Source: Bacteroidales bacterium | GTDB lineage: Bacteria > Bacteroidota > Bacteroidia > Bacteroidales > Tenuifilaceae | Assembly: GCA_013376985.1 (NCBI GenBank) | Contig: JACABB010000007.1 | Span: 112,328 to 156,278 of the forward strand | DNA length: 43,951 bases | Reading direction: 5' to 3' | Shown here: in pieces, positions 8,337 through 15,967 of the stretch | How the letters are laid out: every line of letters begins with the position of its first letter | Numbering within the stretch: position 1 is the stretch's first letter | Program-made: the position numbers and the translations under genes | Notes under the pieces: generated by a model | Told to the model about the DNA's origin: nothing | The model's input: the letters and a program-made list of their open reading frames with translations, nothing else | Database searches by the model: none

Positions 8337-9083
8337 ATGCTAGACAATCTTAAAATAATTTTCCATCAGGGTAAACAGTTCATACCTAATGTAAAAACTG
8401 TCGAAGTACCCGGAATATTCAGAGGAAGACCCGTTATTTCTACATCTAAAATTGATGATCAAGCCCTGAAATCAACTTGTCCATTAGGTGCAATTGATAT
8501 TAATCCAGTGAGCATTAATCTAGGAAAATGTAATTTTTGTGGAGAATGCGCCTTTAAATTTCCTGAGAAGATAAAATTCACAAAGGATTATAAACTAGCA
8601 TCAAACACGCCCGAAGGATTAATAGTAAAAGAAGGTATTGATAAACCTATTCAACTGGATGAATCGCTTATAAGACCTGAGATAAGAAAATTTTTCAGCG
8701 GTTCACTAAAACTACGTCAGGTTTCAGCAGCTGGAGATAATAGTTGTGAGCTAGAGCTAAACGCAAGTGGTAATGTTCAATTTGATGTTGGTCGCTTTGG
8801 GATTGATTTTGTTGCCTCTCCCCGCCATGCGGATGGAGTAGTAATAACTGGTCCAATTAGTAAGAATATGGCTACCGCCCTACAGCTAACCTATGATGCA
8901 ATACCTGAACCGAAAATTATTATCCTAGTGGGAGTTGACGCTATTAGTGGTGGTATCTTTGCCAATTCATCGGCACTTGATAGAACGTTTTTAGATCGAT
9001 ACAAGCCCGATCTTTACATCCCGGGTAATCCTACACACCCATTGACCTTTATTAATGGAGTTTTAAATCTACTTGGCAAATAG
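8337..9083 (+). CDS. hyfI: HyfI-like small subunit with N-terminal ferredoxin motif; proximal cluster ligands lost
   Basis: A 248-residue protein with a short ferredoxin-like N-terminus and a NuoB/hydrogenase small-subunit domain (about 120-248). The N-terminal C48 (in STCPLGA) with C65, C68 and C71 (CNFCGEC) can bind one [4Fe-4S] cluster. In the NuoB-like domain the four ligands of the proximal cluster, normally CxxC...GACAISGG...PGCP, read D134-N-S-C137, GVDAISGG (D201) and PGNPTHP (N231), leaving one cysteine of four. The surrounding fold motifs (VGRFGIDFVASPRHADGVVITGP) are intact, so this looks like selective site loss rather than decay. It is the last gene of the operon, starting after the octamer array. 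Confidence 0.9.
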   Translation: MLDNLKIIFHQGKQFIPNVKTVEVPGIFRGRPVISTSKIDDQALKSTCPLGAIDINPVSINLGKCNFCGECAFKFPEKIKFTKDYKLASNTPEGLIVKEGIDKPIQLDESLIRPEIRKFFSGSLKLRQVSAAGDNSCELELNASGNVQFDVGRFGIDFVASPRHADGVVITGPISKNMATALQLTYDAIPEPKIIILVGVDAISGGIFANSSALDRTFLDRYKPDLYIPGNPTHPLTFINGVLNLLGK

Positions 9084-9096
9084 ATAATAGTCTGAA

Positions 9097-9666
9097 TTAA
9101 TAATCACTCTTTCTCTTTATGGCAAGAGCAGTATTTGTTTCTAGTAGACCAGAGAAAGAGCCTTTAATTTGCTTGTTACTATTGGTGTAAAAATTGAAAT
9201 CTAGGATATAAAAATTTCCACTACTTTCAACTTGGATTACACCTGTCTTGATTGTGTATTTTGTAGTATCAGTGCCAGAATCTAAATCATAATTAGCACC
9301 AACTACACCACGATTAAATGTCAATGAATCCTTCGAAGAAAATCCATCGAAAGTGTATAATCCGGATGATAAATAATCAGGATCTAATGAATACATAGTT
9401 AATCCAATAAAATTTCCTTTACCTGTTGAATTAGTTATTGAATTATTAAAGGTAATTCCAGTACTAATTATTGTTAAATCAAACTTATAAGTTGTAGGAG
9501 CATGGATTGTTGGTCCATAGTATGTAAGATATCCAGATTTTAGAAAATAATCTTTTGATTCAAAAGTGAACTTGTTATTATCAACGGCATCCTTCTTACA
9601 TCCAATAAATACTACTGAAAGGGATATAATACCCAATATCAATAATTTAGTACCAAGATTCTTCAT
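9097..9666 (-). CDS. Putative lipoprotein of unknown function
   Basis: The protein of 189 residues starts MKNLGTKLLILG, with a hydrophobic signal and lipobox-like VFIGC followed by KK, so it is probably an outer-membrane lipoprotein. The open frame extends 12 codons further upstream to 9702, but a TAnnTTTG promoter element (9686-9693) lies inside that extension and the lipoprotein signal fits better from 9666. The remainder is rich in T, S, Y and N with alternating hydrophobics, suggesting a beta-sandwich. No family recognised. It converges with hyfI, with 13 bp between stops and no clear terminator. Confidence 0.8.
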   Translation of the reverse strand: MKNLGTKLLILGIISLSVVFIGCKKDAVDNNKFTFESKDYFLKSGYLTYYGPTIHAPTTYKFDLTIISTGITFNNSITNSTGKGNFIGLTMYSLDPDYLSSGLYTFDGFSSKDSLTFNRGVVGANYDLDSGTDTTKYTIKTGVIQVESSGNFYILDFNFYTNSNKQIKGSFSGLLETNTALAIKRKSDY

Positions 9667-9685
9667 TTCAAACATTTTTACAATG

Positions 9686-9693
9686 CAAAAGTA
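9686..9693 (-). promoter_or_regulatory. Bacteroidota -7 promoter element upstream of lipoprotein gene
   Basis: On the minus strand this reads TACTTTTG, a full match to the TAnnTTTG -7 element of the Bacteroidota primary sigma factor. No good TTTG -33 element is seen 19-21 bp upstream. It would place transcription start just upstream of the ATG at 9666, supporting that start. Confidence 0.45.
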
Positions 9694-9812
9694 ATAAATC
9701 ATTTACATTCTTGTTTACGAAGTAAAAACCAAAACGTGATTAATAATTGACTAAATATAATAAAAAAAGGGTTAATTGTAATTTAACCCTTATCGAAATC
9801 AATATAAATGTG

Positions 9813-10391
9813 TTAGTTGCACCCACAACCACATCCGCAATCTTGGTTCCCTTTTTCTTCTTCATTATCGCAACATCCTGCCTCGCATCCTGAAGCATTA
9901 TCGTGATGATGATGACCATGAATATGTCCATGCGCAAGTTCTTCGGCTGATGCATCACGAATAGCCTCAACTTTACCATTAAAATAAAGATCCTGACCTG
10001 CCAATGGGTGATTAAAATCCATAACAACTAGATCATCCTTAATGTCAACGATTATACCATTCAAAGCATTTCCTTCATTATCTCTCATCGGTAAACTACG
10101 GCCAATCTCAAGAAGATCTTCGGGAATTTGACCATCTATAATAAAAATATCTTTGGGTAATTCAACCACAGCCATTTCGTTTATTTGACCATAGCCCTCA
10201 TCGCATGGAACCATGAAATTAAAAGTATCACCTATCTTTAATCCCTTGATTTTCTCTTCAAAAAGAGGTAATAGTTGACGATGACCGTAGAGAAATTCTA
10301 AAGGGTGTTCTGCAACTGCATTGTCAACAATTTCATCATTTACCTTAAGCTCATAGCTTAATGATACAACTTTATCGTTTGTAATAATCAT
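9813..10391 (-). CDS. slyD: SlyD-type FKBP peptidyl-prolyl isomerase
   Basis: A 192-residue cytoplasmic FKBP-family prolyl isomerase and chaperone. The FKBP half carries VSLSYELKVNDEIVDNA and HPLEFLYGHRQLLPLFEEKIKGL, then an insert-in-flap chaperone segment (about 70-125), and the returning NHPLAGQDLYFNGKVEAIRDA motif. The tail is an exceptional metal-binding extension: HGHIHGHHHH, then GCEAGCC and a terminal DCGCGCGC, which should bind Ni or other soft metals as in SlyD proteins that feed hydrogenase maturation. Given the nearby NiFe-less hydrogenase-like operon, a nickel role is possible but unproven. It has its own promoter at 10426-10456. Confidence 0.93.
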   Translation of the reverse strand: MIITNDKVVSLSYELKVNDEIVDNAVAEHPLEFLYGHRQLLPLFEEKIKGLKIGDTFNFMVPCDEGYGQINEMAVVELPKDIFIIDGQIPEDLLEIGRSLPMRDNEGNALNGIIVDIKDDLVVMDFNHPLAGQDLYFNGKVEAIRDASAEELAHGHIHGHHHHDNASGCEAGCCDNEEEKGNQDCGCGCGCN

Positions 10392-10425
10392 GTATTATGT
10401 TTTATTGATTCCAAAAAAATTTCGT

Positions 10426-10456
10426 CAAAGGAACGGGTTTATTTTATTATAACAAA
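10426..10456 (-). promoter_or_regulatory. Promoter of slyD
   Basis: On the minus strand there is TTTG (10453-10456), a 19-bp spacer and TTCCTTTG (10426-10433). This matches the Bacteroidota TTTG-N19-TAnnTTTG promoter with one mismatch. It lies about 35 bp before the slyD start codon. Confidence 0.65.
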
Positions 10457-10572
10457 ACAATTACTTTATTGTTTTTGTTAGCGATCAATTTTATATAAGC
10501 CTGTTTATCAAATAAATAATTTTTTTGACTAAAAATATTTTTTTATATTTAAAAAAATTGACTTGGAAGTGC

Positions 10573-10602
10573 TTGCAAAATCAAGTATTATGCGCACCTT
10601 TG
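10573..10602 (+). promoter_or_regulatory. Promoter of the cold-shock gene
   Basis: TTG (10573-10575), a 19-bp spacer and CACCTTTG (10595-10602), one mismatch from TAnnTTTG. The expected transcription start is near 10609, giving a leader of about 35 nt before the ATG at 10643. Its spacing and match make it one of the better promoters in the window. Confidence 0.65.
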
Positions 10603-10642
10603 CAACGATAATTTTTTATTTACAATTTTTACATCTATTAAC

Positions 10643-10843
10643 ATGAAAGGAAAAGTAAAATGGTTTGATGCAGCTAAAGGTTTTGGCTTTATTCAAACTG
10701 AAGAAGGCAATGATGTTTTTGTACACTACACAGGCATTGCAAAAGAAGGTTTCAAACGTCTTGATGAAGGTCAGGCTGTTTCATTTGAAATCACACAAGG
10801 CAAACGTGGCCCACAAGCTACTAATGTTAATGTGTTAGAATAA
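10643..10843 (+). CDS. cspA: Cold-shock domain RNA chaperone (CspA family)
   Basis: A 66-residue single cold-shock domain, the standard length for the family. The RNA-binding motifs are intact: [17 protein letters not shown] (RNP1-like KGFGFI) and VFVHYTGI (RNP2-like VFVHY). It should bind single-stranded nucleic acid and melt RNA structure in the cytoplasm. It is a single-gene unit, with a promoter 40 bp upstream and a strong terminator hairpin 25 bp after its stop. The numbering of paralogues cannot be told from one window, so the symbol stands for the family. Confidence 0.95.
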   Translation: MKGKVKWFDAAKGFGFIQTEEGNDVFVHYTGIAKEGFKRLDEGQAVSFEITQGKRGPQATNVNVLE

Positions 10844-10867
10844 ACGAGTTATTCTATACATAATGGG

Positions 10868-10897
10868 AAAGGCTTTGGAATTACCAAAGCCTTTTTC
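10868..10897 (+). terminator. Rho-independent terminator after cspA
   Basis: AAAGGCTTTGG, loop aatta, then CCAAAGCCTTT followed by further T residues. It is a perfect 11-bp stem, 25 bp after the cspA stop and before the convergent outer-membrane gene. Confidence 0.85.
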
Positions 10898-10928
10898 GCA
10901 TTTATATTATTCAGGTTTAGGACTTTTA

Positions 10929-11528
10929 CTAAAAATTAATATTTAGCCTAAGTAAAGGATTTGTGGTGTAAGGAGAATATTTACTATTTGTTAAATCCCA
11001 CATTACCAATAAATTTAGACCGGCTCTTTCACCTAAAGGGAATCGATAACCAGCTCCAACCAAAATTATATGCACCCATCCTTTATTACCAGGGTTATAA
11101 GCAGTGGGATCAATAGTTCCTTTATCCATATATAGCCCCTCCCACTCACCTTGAAATATCGGGCCTCCGTGTATTCCGATTTTAAACGCCTTATCTAAAT
11201 CTGGAATAGGCAAAATTTGAGTAAACCCAGATACACCCCAAATATGTGCCTTATAGGAGTTAGACTCGCCATTAATAAAATTATAACGATCTTTCCTAAA
11301 TGTGTAACGCCCTCCAAAACCAATAGACCATTGGGGGATAACCCACATACCAACCTCTGGAAGAATATCAATTCTTGTTACCGTTCCAAATACCATTCCA
11401 ACACTACCGCCAAAGAAGATTTTATCGCGAAATGTTTTTTCTTCCTTGATTTTCTCTTGGGCTACAGTAATAATATTTGATGTTAATAATACAATAAAGA
11501 ATAAACTTGTACCTAATTTCTGTTTCAT
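10929..11528 (-). CDS. Putative outer-membrane beta-barrel protein
   Basis: A 199-residue protein with a clear signal peptide (MKQKLGTSLFFIVLLTSN, cleavage probably after VAQ). The mature part has alternating hydrophobic and aromatic strands with glycine-rich turns (FFGGSVGMVFG, WSIGFGGRYTF, IILVGAGYRFPLGER) and ends in LLRLNINF with a C-terminal phenylalanine, all typical of small eight-stranded outer-membrane barrels. The function is not identifiable from sequence. It converges with cspA, whose terminator lies between. Confidence 0.82.
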   Translation of the reverse strand: MKQKLGTSLFFIVLLTSNIITVAQEKIKEEKTFRDKIFFGGSVGMVFGTVTRIDILPEVGMWVIPQWSIGFGGRYTFRKDRYNFINGESNSYKAHIWGVSGFTQILPIPDLDKAFKIGIHGGPIFQGEWEGLYMDKGTIDPTAYNPGNKGWVHIILVGAGYRFPLGERAGLNLLVMWDLTNSKYSPYTTNPLLRLNINF

Positions 11529-11619
11529 GAAAGTAAACGTTAAACAACGCTATAAAGATCACAAAAAATATACCTTTAGCAAAAATTTGATTTAGATTAT
11601 TTAATAACGGTTTTGAAGT

Positions 11620-11627
11620 TATCTTTG
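11620..11627 (+). promoter_or_regulatory. Possible -7 promoter element of the SDR gene
   Basis: TATCTTTG is a full match to TAnnTTTG, 24 bp before the ATG at 11651. No well-spaced TTTG -33 element is present, so the call is tentative. Confidence 0.4.
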
Positions 11628-11650
11628 TTTTATATTAATGAATTATTATC

Positions 11651-12358
11651 ATGAATATAATTATTACTGGCGCATCCAGAGGAATCGGATACGAAACAGC
11701 GAAGCGTTTTGCAGCAATAGGCGATAATAATATCATAGTTATTGCCCGTAATGAGCCAAAACTAAATGAACTAAAAAATGAATGTACTCACGAGAATACC
11801 AAGACTCAGCTATTCCCAATCGTTTTTGATCTTGAAAATTCAAATTCTTATAAAGATGATTTAGTTGTTGAGATTAAGAAATATATCAGCACTATTGATA
11901 TTGTTATTAATAATGCAGGATTACTAATTAATAAACCTTTTGATAAACTTACAGATAGCGATATTGATAGGATGATTCAACTTAATCTTACATCGCCTGT
12001 TAAACTTATTAAATCCTTATTCCCATTAATGAATCGTCCTGCTCATATTGTCAATATTAGTAGTATGGGAGGATTTCAGGGAAGTCAAAAATTTCAGGGA
12101 TTAGCAGTTTATTCAGCTGCAAAGGCAGGTTTAGCATCATTGACAGAGTGTTTAGCCGAAGAGTATAAAAACACGGGGTTAGTTTTCAATTGCTTAGCTA
12201 TTGGCTCAACGGATACCGAAATGCTAAGAGAAGCATTTCCCGGTTATCAAGCAACGTTTAAAACCGCAGAAATGGCTGATTTTATTGTCGATTTTGCGAT
12301 TAATAAATCTAAATTCTTTAATGGAAAAATAATTCCTGTATCAATATCAAACCCATAA
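11651..12358 (+). CDS. Short-chain dehydrogenase/reductase
   Basis: A 235-residue SDR. It shows the Rossmann motif TGASRGIG (residues 6-13), the NNAG motif and catalytic Y154-S-A-A-K158 after the active-site serine in NISSMGG. The basic residue after the first strand (ARNEPK) suggests an NADP(H) preference. The substrate cannot be named; the short length and sepiapterin-reductase-like layout suggest reduction of a small carbonyl compound. A single gene on its strand between convergent transcription units, closed by a bidirectional terminator. Confidence 0.88.
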   Translation: MNIIITGASRGIGYETAKRFAAIGDNNIIVIARNEPKLNELKNECTHENTKTQLFPIVFDLENSNSYKDDLVVEIKKYISTIDIVINNAGLLINKPFDKLTDSDIDRMIQLNLTSPVKLIKSLFPLMNRPAHIVNISSMGGFQGSQKFQGLAVYSAAKAGLASLTECLAEEYKNTGLVFNCLAIGSTDTEMLREAFPGYQATFKTAEMADFIVDFAINKSKFFNGKIIPVSISNP

Positions 12359-12384
12359 AAAAACCGCCCTAGGCGGTTTTTTTT
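12357..12384. terminator. Bidirectional terminator between SDR and butyrate kinase
   Basis: Seven A residues, CCGCC, loop cta, GGCGG, then eight T residues. The A-run and T-run make it work on both strands, serving the SDR gene (+) and the acyl-kinase operon (-) at once. Confidence 0.9.
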
Positions 12385-12387
12385 ATA

Positions 12388-13464
12388 TTAACTATATTTT
12401 TTTGGTTGAACTTCTTCATTTAAGACCATTAGTCCATTCATCGCTAACGCCTGCATTTCATCCTCACCCGGATACACCACTATAGGAGCAATAAATCCAA
12501 CCATCTCCTTTATATAGTCAACTAAATCAGGATTATGTGCAATTCCTCCAGTAATCAAAATTGCATCGACTTTACCTTTTAAAACAGCCATTAGAGCTCC
12601 AATTGATTTTCCAATATTGTAAGCCATCGCTTCCTGTAATAACATTGCCTTGGGATCGCCTGTTTTAGCCTTCATTTCTATCTCATAAGCATCATTTGTT
12701 CCTGCGTGTGCAACCAATCCACCCTGCCCAGTTATCATTTTTTTTACTTGATCGTAGGTAAATTCACCACTAAAACAGAGTTTTGCTAGTTGACCTGAAG
12801 GCAAAGTGCCTGAGCGTTCTGGTGAGAATGGACCTTCACCATCAAGCCCGTTATTAACATCGATTACCTTTCCTAATTTATGAGCACCAACAGTAATCCC
12901 CCCCCCAAGATGAGCAACAATTAGATTTAACTCCTCGTATTTTTTGTCCAGTGATTTTGCATGAATTCTTGAAATTGCTTTTTGGTTTAGAGCATGGAAA
13001 ATTGACATTCTTTTAAAAAGTGGATGTCCCGCTATTCGTGCAACATCTTCCATTTCATCAACAACAACAGGATCTGCAATAAAGGCTCGAGCATTGGGTA
13101 TCGTTTTAGCAATATTATCGGCAATTAATGCGCCCAAATTACACGCATGCTCGCCCATAATACAGTTTTTGATATCTTCTTTCATCTGCTCATTTACTTC
13201 ATAAACGCCAGATTCTATAGGTTTAATTAGCCCTCCTCTACCAACAACTGCTGAGATTTCATCAATTTTAATGTCCGCATCTTTGAGTTCTTTGAGGATA
13301 ATCTCCTTTCTGAATTCAAATTGATCGGCAATTTTTGGAAATACTTTAAGTTCTTCGGAGGAATGCTTTATATTCTTAAGAAAAACTGATTTGTTATTCC
13401 TGTAAACTGCAATTTTAGTCGATGTTGACCCTGGATTTATTGCAAGAATCCTAAATTCTTCCAT
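12388..13464 (-). CDS. buk: Butyrate kinase
   Basis: A 358-residue ASKHA-fold kinase, the usual length for butyrate kinase and about 45 shorter than the acetate kinase encoded in the same cluster. Motifs are NPGSTSTKIAVYR (phosphate-binding N-terminus), HLGGGITVGAH, GLDGEGPFSPERSG and ILITGGIAHN. It interconverts butyryl-phosphate (or branched acyl-phosphate) and acid with ATP. It lies 30 bp downstream of the phosphate butyryltransferase gene and is presumably co-transcribed with it. In Bacteroidota this pair can serve butyrate or branched-chain/aryl acid formation; sequence alone does not decide. Confidence 0.95.
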   Translation of the reverse strand: MEEFRILAINPGSTSTKIAVYRNNKSVFLKNIKHSSEELKVFPKIADQFEFRKEIILKELKDADIKIDEISAVVGRGGLIKPIESGVYEVNEQMKEDIKNCIMGEHACNLGALIADNIAKTIPNARAFIADPVVVDEMEDVARIAGHPLFKRMSIFHALNQKAISRIHAKSLDKKYEELNLIVAHLGGGITVGAHKLGKVIDVNNGLDGEGPFSPERSGTLPSGQLAKLCFSGEFTYDQVKKMITGQGGLVAHAGTNDAYEIEMKAKTGDPKAMLLQEAMAYNIGKSIGALMAVLKGKVDAILITGGIAHNPDLVDYIKEMVGFIAPIVVYPGEDEMQALAMNGLMVLNEEVQPKKYS

Positions 13465-13494
13465 TATAGATATTAAGAATTTTAGTTATTAGTA

Positions 13495-14400
13495 CTACTT
13501 TGCAGCATTAGCAGCTAATGCAATAGAGTACATTTTTGATTGTGCGCTATCACCTCTTGATGTAAGAACGCAAGGTACTTTAGCACCCATAACCATTGCA
13601 CCAACTAATCCACCTGCTAATTTTGTACAAGTTTTAAAAAATACATTTCCTGATTCGATATTGTGGAATACCAAACAATCAGCATCGCCAGCAACACCAC
13701 CGGTCATCTTTTTAATTTCTGCCGATTCTTTATCAATAGCAACATCAAGTGATAATGGGCCATCAATAGTTGCACCTTTAATTTGACCGCGCTCACACAT
13801 CTTAGCAATGATTGCAGCGTCAACACATGCTGGCATTCCTGCCGTCATTTGTTCAGTTGCGGCTACCAAAGCAACCTTAGGATTCTCAATGCCCAAAGAG
13901 TGTGCAATTTTTATTAAATATTCAGTGAGGGCAATTTTTTGTGATAAGTCAGGAGCAGGAAGAATTGCTGCGTCTCCGAATACAAGCAATTTATGATAAG
14001 TAGGTAATTCTAGAACTGTAACATGTGTTAAAATTGCTTTTGGAGGCATTAGTCCCGTTTCCTTGTTAAGTATTGCACGCATGTATTTATCTGAACTAAC
14101 AAGACCTTTCATTAGAACTTCTCCCTCTCCTTTGTTAATGAGTTCAACAGCTTTAGTTGCTGCTTTCATCTCGTCTGCTTCTTGTACAATTCTAAATTTT
14201 GAAGGATCTATTTTAAGATCTGAGCATACTTTTTTTATGGTTGCCTCATCACCTACTAAAGTACCCTCAATTATACCCATATCAATTGCGTTACTTACAG
14301 CCTCAATTGTATGAGAATCGTTAGCATAAGCAGCTACGATACGTTTTTTTTGTTTACTTTTTAGAACATCAAATAGTTGATCCAGTTTATTAATTTTCAT
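13495..14400 (-). CDS. ptb: Phosphate butyryltransferase
   Basis: A 301-residue phosphotransacylase of the PTA/PTB family that moves an acyl group between CoA and phosphate. Motifs are KGLVSSDKYMRAILNKE, the long ALVAATEQMTAGMPAC region, GATIDGPLSLDVAID and the C-terminal GAMVMGAKVPCVLTSRGDS. The size and GPLSLDVA motif favour Ptb over Pta. It lies directly upstream of buk, so together they convert an acyl-CoA to acid plus ATP. It is separated from ackA by 130 bp with an inverted repeat. Confidence 0.94.
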   Translation of the reverse strand: MKINKLDQLFDVLKSKQKKRIVAAYANDSHTIEAVSNAIDMGIIEGTLVGDEATIKKVCSDLKIDPSKFRIVQEADEMKAATKAVELINKGEGEVLMKGLVSSDKYMRAILNKETGLMPPKAILTHVTVLELPTYHKLLVFGDAAILPAPDLSQKIALTEYLIKIAHSLGIENPKVALVAATEQMTAGMPACVDAAIIAKMCERGQIKGATIDGPLSLDVAIDKESAEIKKMTGGVAGDADCLVFHNIESGNVFFKTCTKLAGGLVGAMVMGAKVPCVLTSRGDSAQSKMYSIALAANAAK

Positions 14401-14447
14401 ACTCTTGCGTGTTTTATTATTATTACTTTATTTATTTTGATTATTAT

Positions 14448-14522
14448 TTAAGTGCTTAGAGTTCAGTGTTTCCTATACTCTAAAATACGCTCTAATATAA
14501 CTCATTCTAAGCTCTTACTTAA
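14448..14522. repeat. Inverted repeat between ptb and ackA
   Basis: The left arm TTAAGT-GCTTAGA (14448-14460) pairs with TCTAAGC-TCTTACTTAA (14506-14522). The word AAGTGCTTAGAGT resembles AAGTACTTAGAGT in the array at 37318-37404. The interior has repeated CTCTAA words with a looser period than the other arrays. It is downstream of ackA on the minus strand and could attenuate transcription into ptb-buk. Confidence 0.5.
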
Positions 14523-14530
14523 CAAGCAAA

Positions 14531-15742
14531 TTATTTTTTAAGTTTTGAAACAATGTTTGCTGTATCAGTTGCAATTACAAGTTCTTCATTAGTTGTAATT
14601 GACATAACTTTTACCCTTGAGTTTGGTTTAGTCAAAAGTTTATCTTTACCACGTACTCCTTTGTTTGCCGCTGCATCAAAATCAACACCCATAAAGTCAA
14701 TGGCTTCAGATACGTGGGCTCTGATATTATCATCATTTTCCCCAATTCCTCCGGTGAAAATTATTAAATCAACTCCATCCATAACAGCAGCATAAGCTCC
14801 AACATACTTCTTTACACGATAGTAGTACATATCAATTGCAAGTTGAGCTCTCTCATTACCTTCAGCAGATGCATTCTCAAGATCTCTCATATCGGATGAT
14901 AAGCCTGAAATGCCCTGAACCCCACTCTTTTTATTAATAACATCGTTAACCTGCTTTATGCTAAGATTTTCTTTTTCGGCTAAGAATAAAAGTACGCCTG
15001 GATCAACATCTCCGCTTCTGGTACCCATTATTAAGCCTTCAACTGGAGTGAAGCCCATGGAAGTATCAACGGATTTACCATTTTTAATAGCAGCAATCGA
15101 TGCGCCATTCCCAAGGTGGCAGGTAATAATCTTACAACTGTTAAAATCCATTCCAAGGATTCTACAAGCCTTTTGTGCTACAAACTTATGGCTTGTTCCA
15201 TGGAAACCATATCGACGAATTTTATATTTATCGTAGTACTCGTATGGTATTGCATACAGGTACGAGAAATTTGGCATTGTTTGATGAAACGATGTATCGA
15301 ACACCGCAACCTGTGGTACGCCAGGTAATAATTTCTCCATTGAAAGAATTCCCTTAAGGTTTGCTGGGTTATGAAGCGGAGCTAATTCTATACATTTTTC
15401 AATTTCTGATTTTACCCTCTCATTGATTAAACTACTTTCAGTAAAAAACTCACCGCCATGAGCAACTCTATGACCAACTGCTACAATATCATTAATGCTT
15501 GATATTACACCATGTTGCTTGTCAACCAATGTATCTAAAATTAGGTTTATCCCAACATTATGATCGGGAATTGGTTCAAATACTTCGTATTTTTCCTTTC
15601 CTTCTGGTTTATGAGTAAGTATACCATCTGCAAGCCCCACTCGCTCAACAATACCCTTTGCCAGTAATTTACTGTCATTAGCCATATCGATAACCTGATA
15701 TTTTATCGATGAGCTACCACAATTTAGAACAAGAACTATCAT
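14531..15742 (-). CDS. ackA: Acetate kinase
   Basis: A 403-residue acetate kinase of typical length. Motifs are VLNCGSSSIKYQVID at the N-terminus, GHRVAHGGE, FDTSFHQTMP, RRYGFHGTSHKFV, CHLGNGASIAAI and the adenosine-binding FTGGIGEND. It makes ATP and acetate from acetyl-phosphate. It lies upstream of ptb and buk on the same strand with a 130-bp gap. No pta gene is seen, so acetyl-phosphate must come from elsewhere or from relaxed Ptb activity. The 225-bp region upstream (15743-15967) is very AT-rich without a confident promoter. Confidence 0.96.
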   Translation of the reverse strand: MIVLVLNCGSSSIKYQVIDMANDSKLLAKGIVERVGLADGILTHKPEGKEKYEVFEPIPDHNVGINLILDTLVDKQHGVISSINDIVAVGHRVAHGGEFFTESSLINERVKSEIEKCIELAPLHNPANLKGILSMEKLLPGVPQVAVFDTSFHQTMPNFSYLYAIPYEYYDKYKIRRYGFHGTSHKFVAQKACRILGMDFNSCKIITCHLGNGASIAAIKNGKSVDTSMGFTPVEGLIMGTRSGDVDPGVLLFLAEKENLSIKQVNDVINKKSGVQGISGLSSDMRDLENASAEGNERAQLAIDMYYYRVKKYVGAYAAVMDGVDLIIFTGGIGENDDNIRAHVSEAIDFMGVDFDAAANKGVRGKDKLLTKPNSRVKVMSITTNEELVIATDTANIVSKLKK

Positions 15743-15967
15743 TTGTTAATATTTTAACTGATTATCAATTAGTTATATCTGGAAATATTTTTTGATAAAA
15801 TTAGATAAAAAAAACTTCATTATTTAATGGAAAGCTTTAAAAAATAAAATGTTTTATAATATTTTCTTTCGATTTTAATGTTTTTCTCAAAAAAAAGGAA
15901 TAATTTAATATGCAAAGCGTTTTTTAATAAATTAAACAAGCGCATAAAACAGTATGCAAGCCATTAT

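Noticed and set aside
6621-9083. Active hydrogenase 4 or formate hydrogenlyase module
   Set aside because: Large-subunit NiFe cysteines and most proximal-cluster ligands are absent.
9740-10027. Open frame of 95 codons opposite or out of frame within slyD
   Set aside because: It overlaps the His/Cys-rich end of slyD in another frame and has no family motif; a shadow of a well-supported gene.
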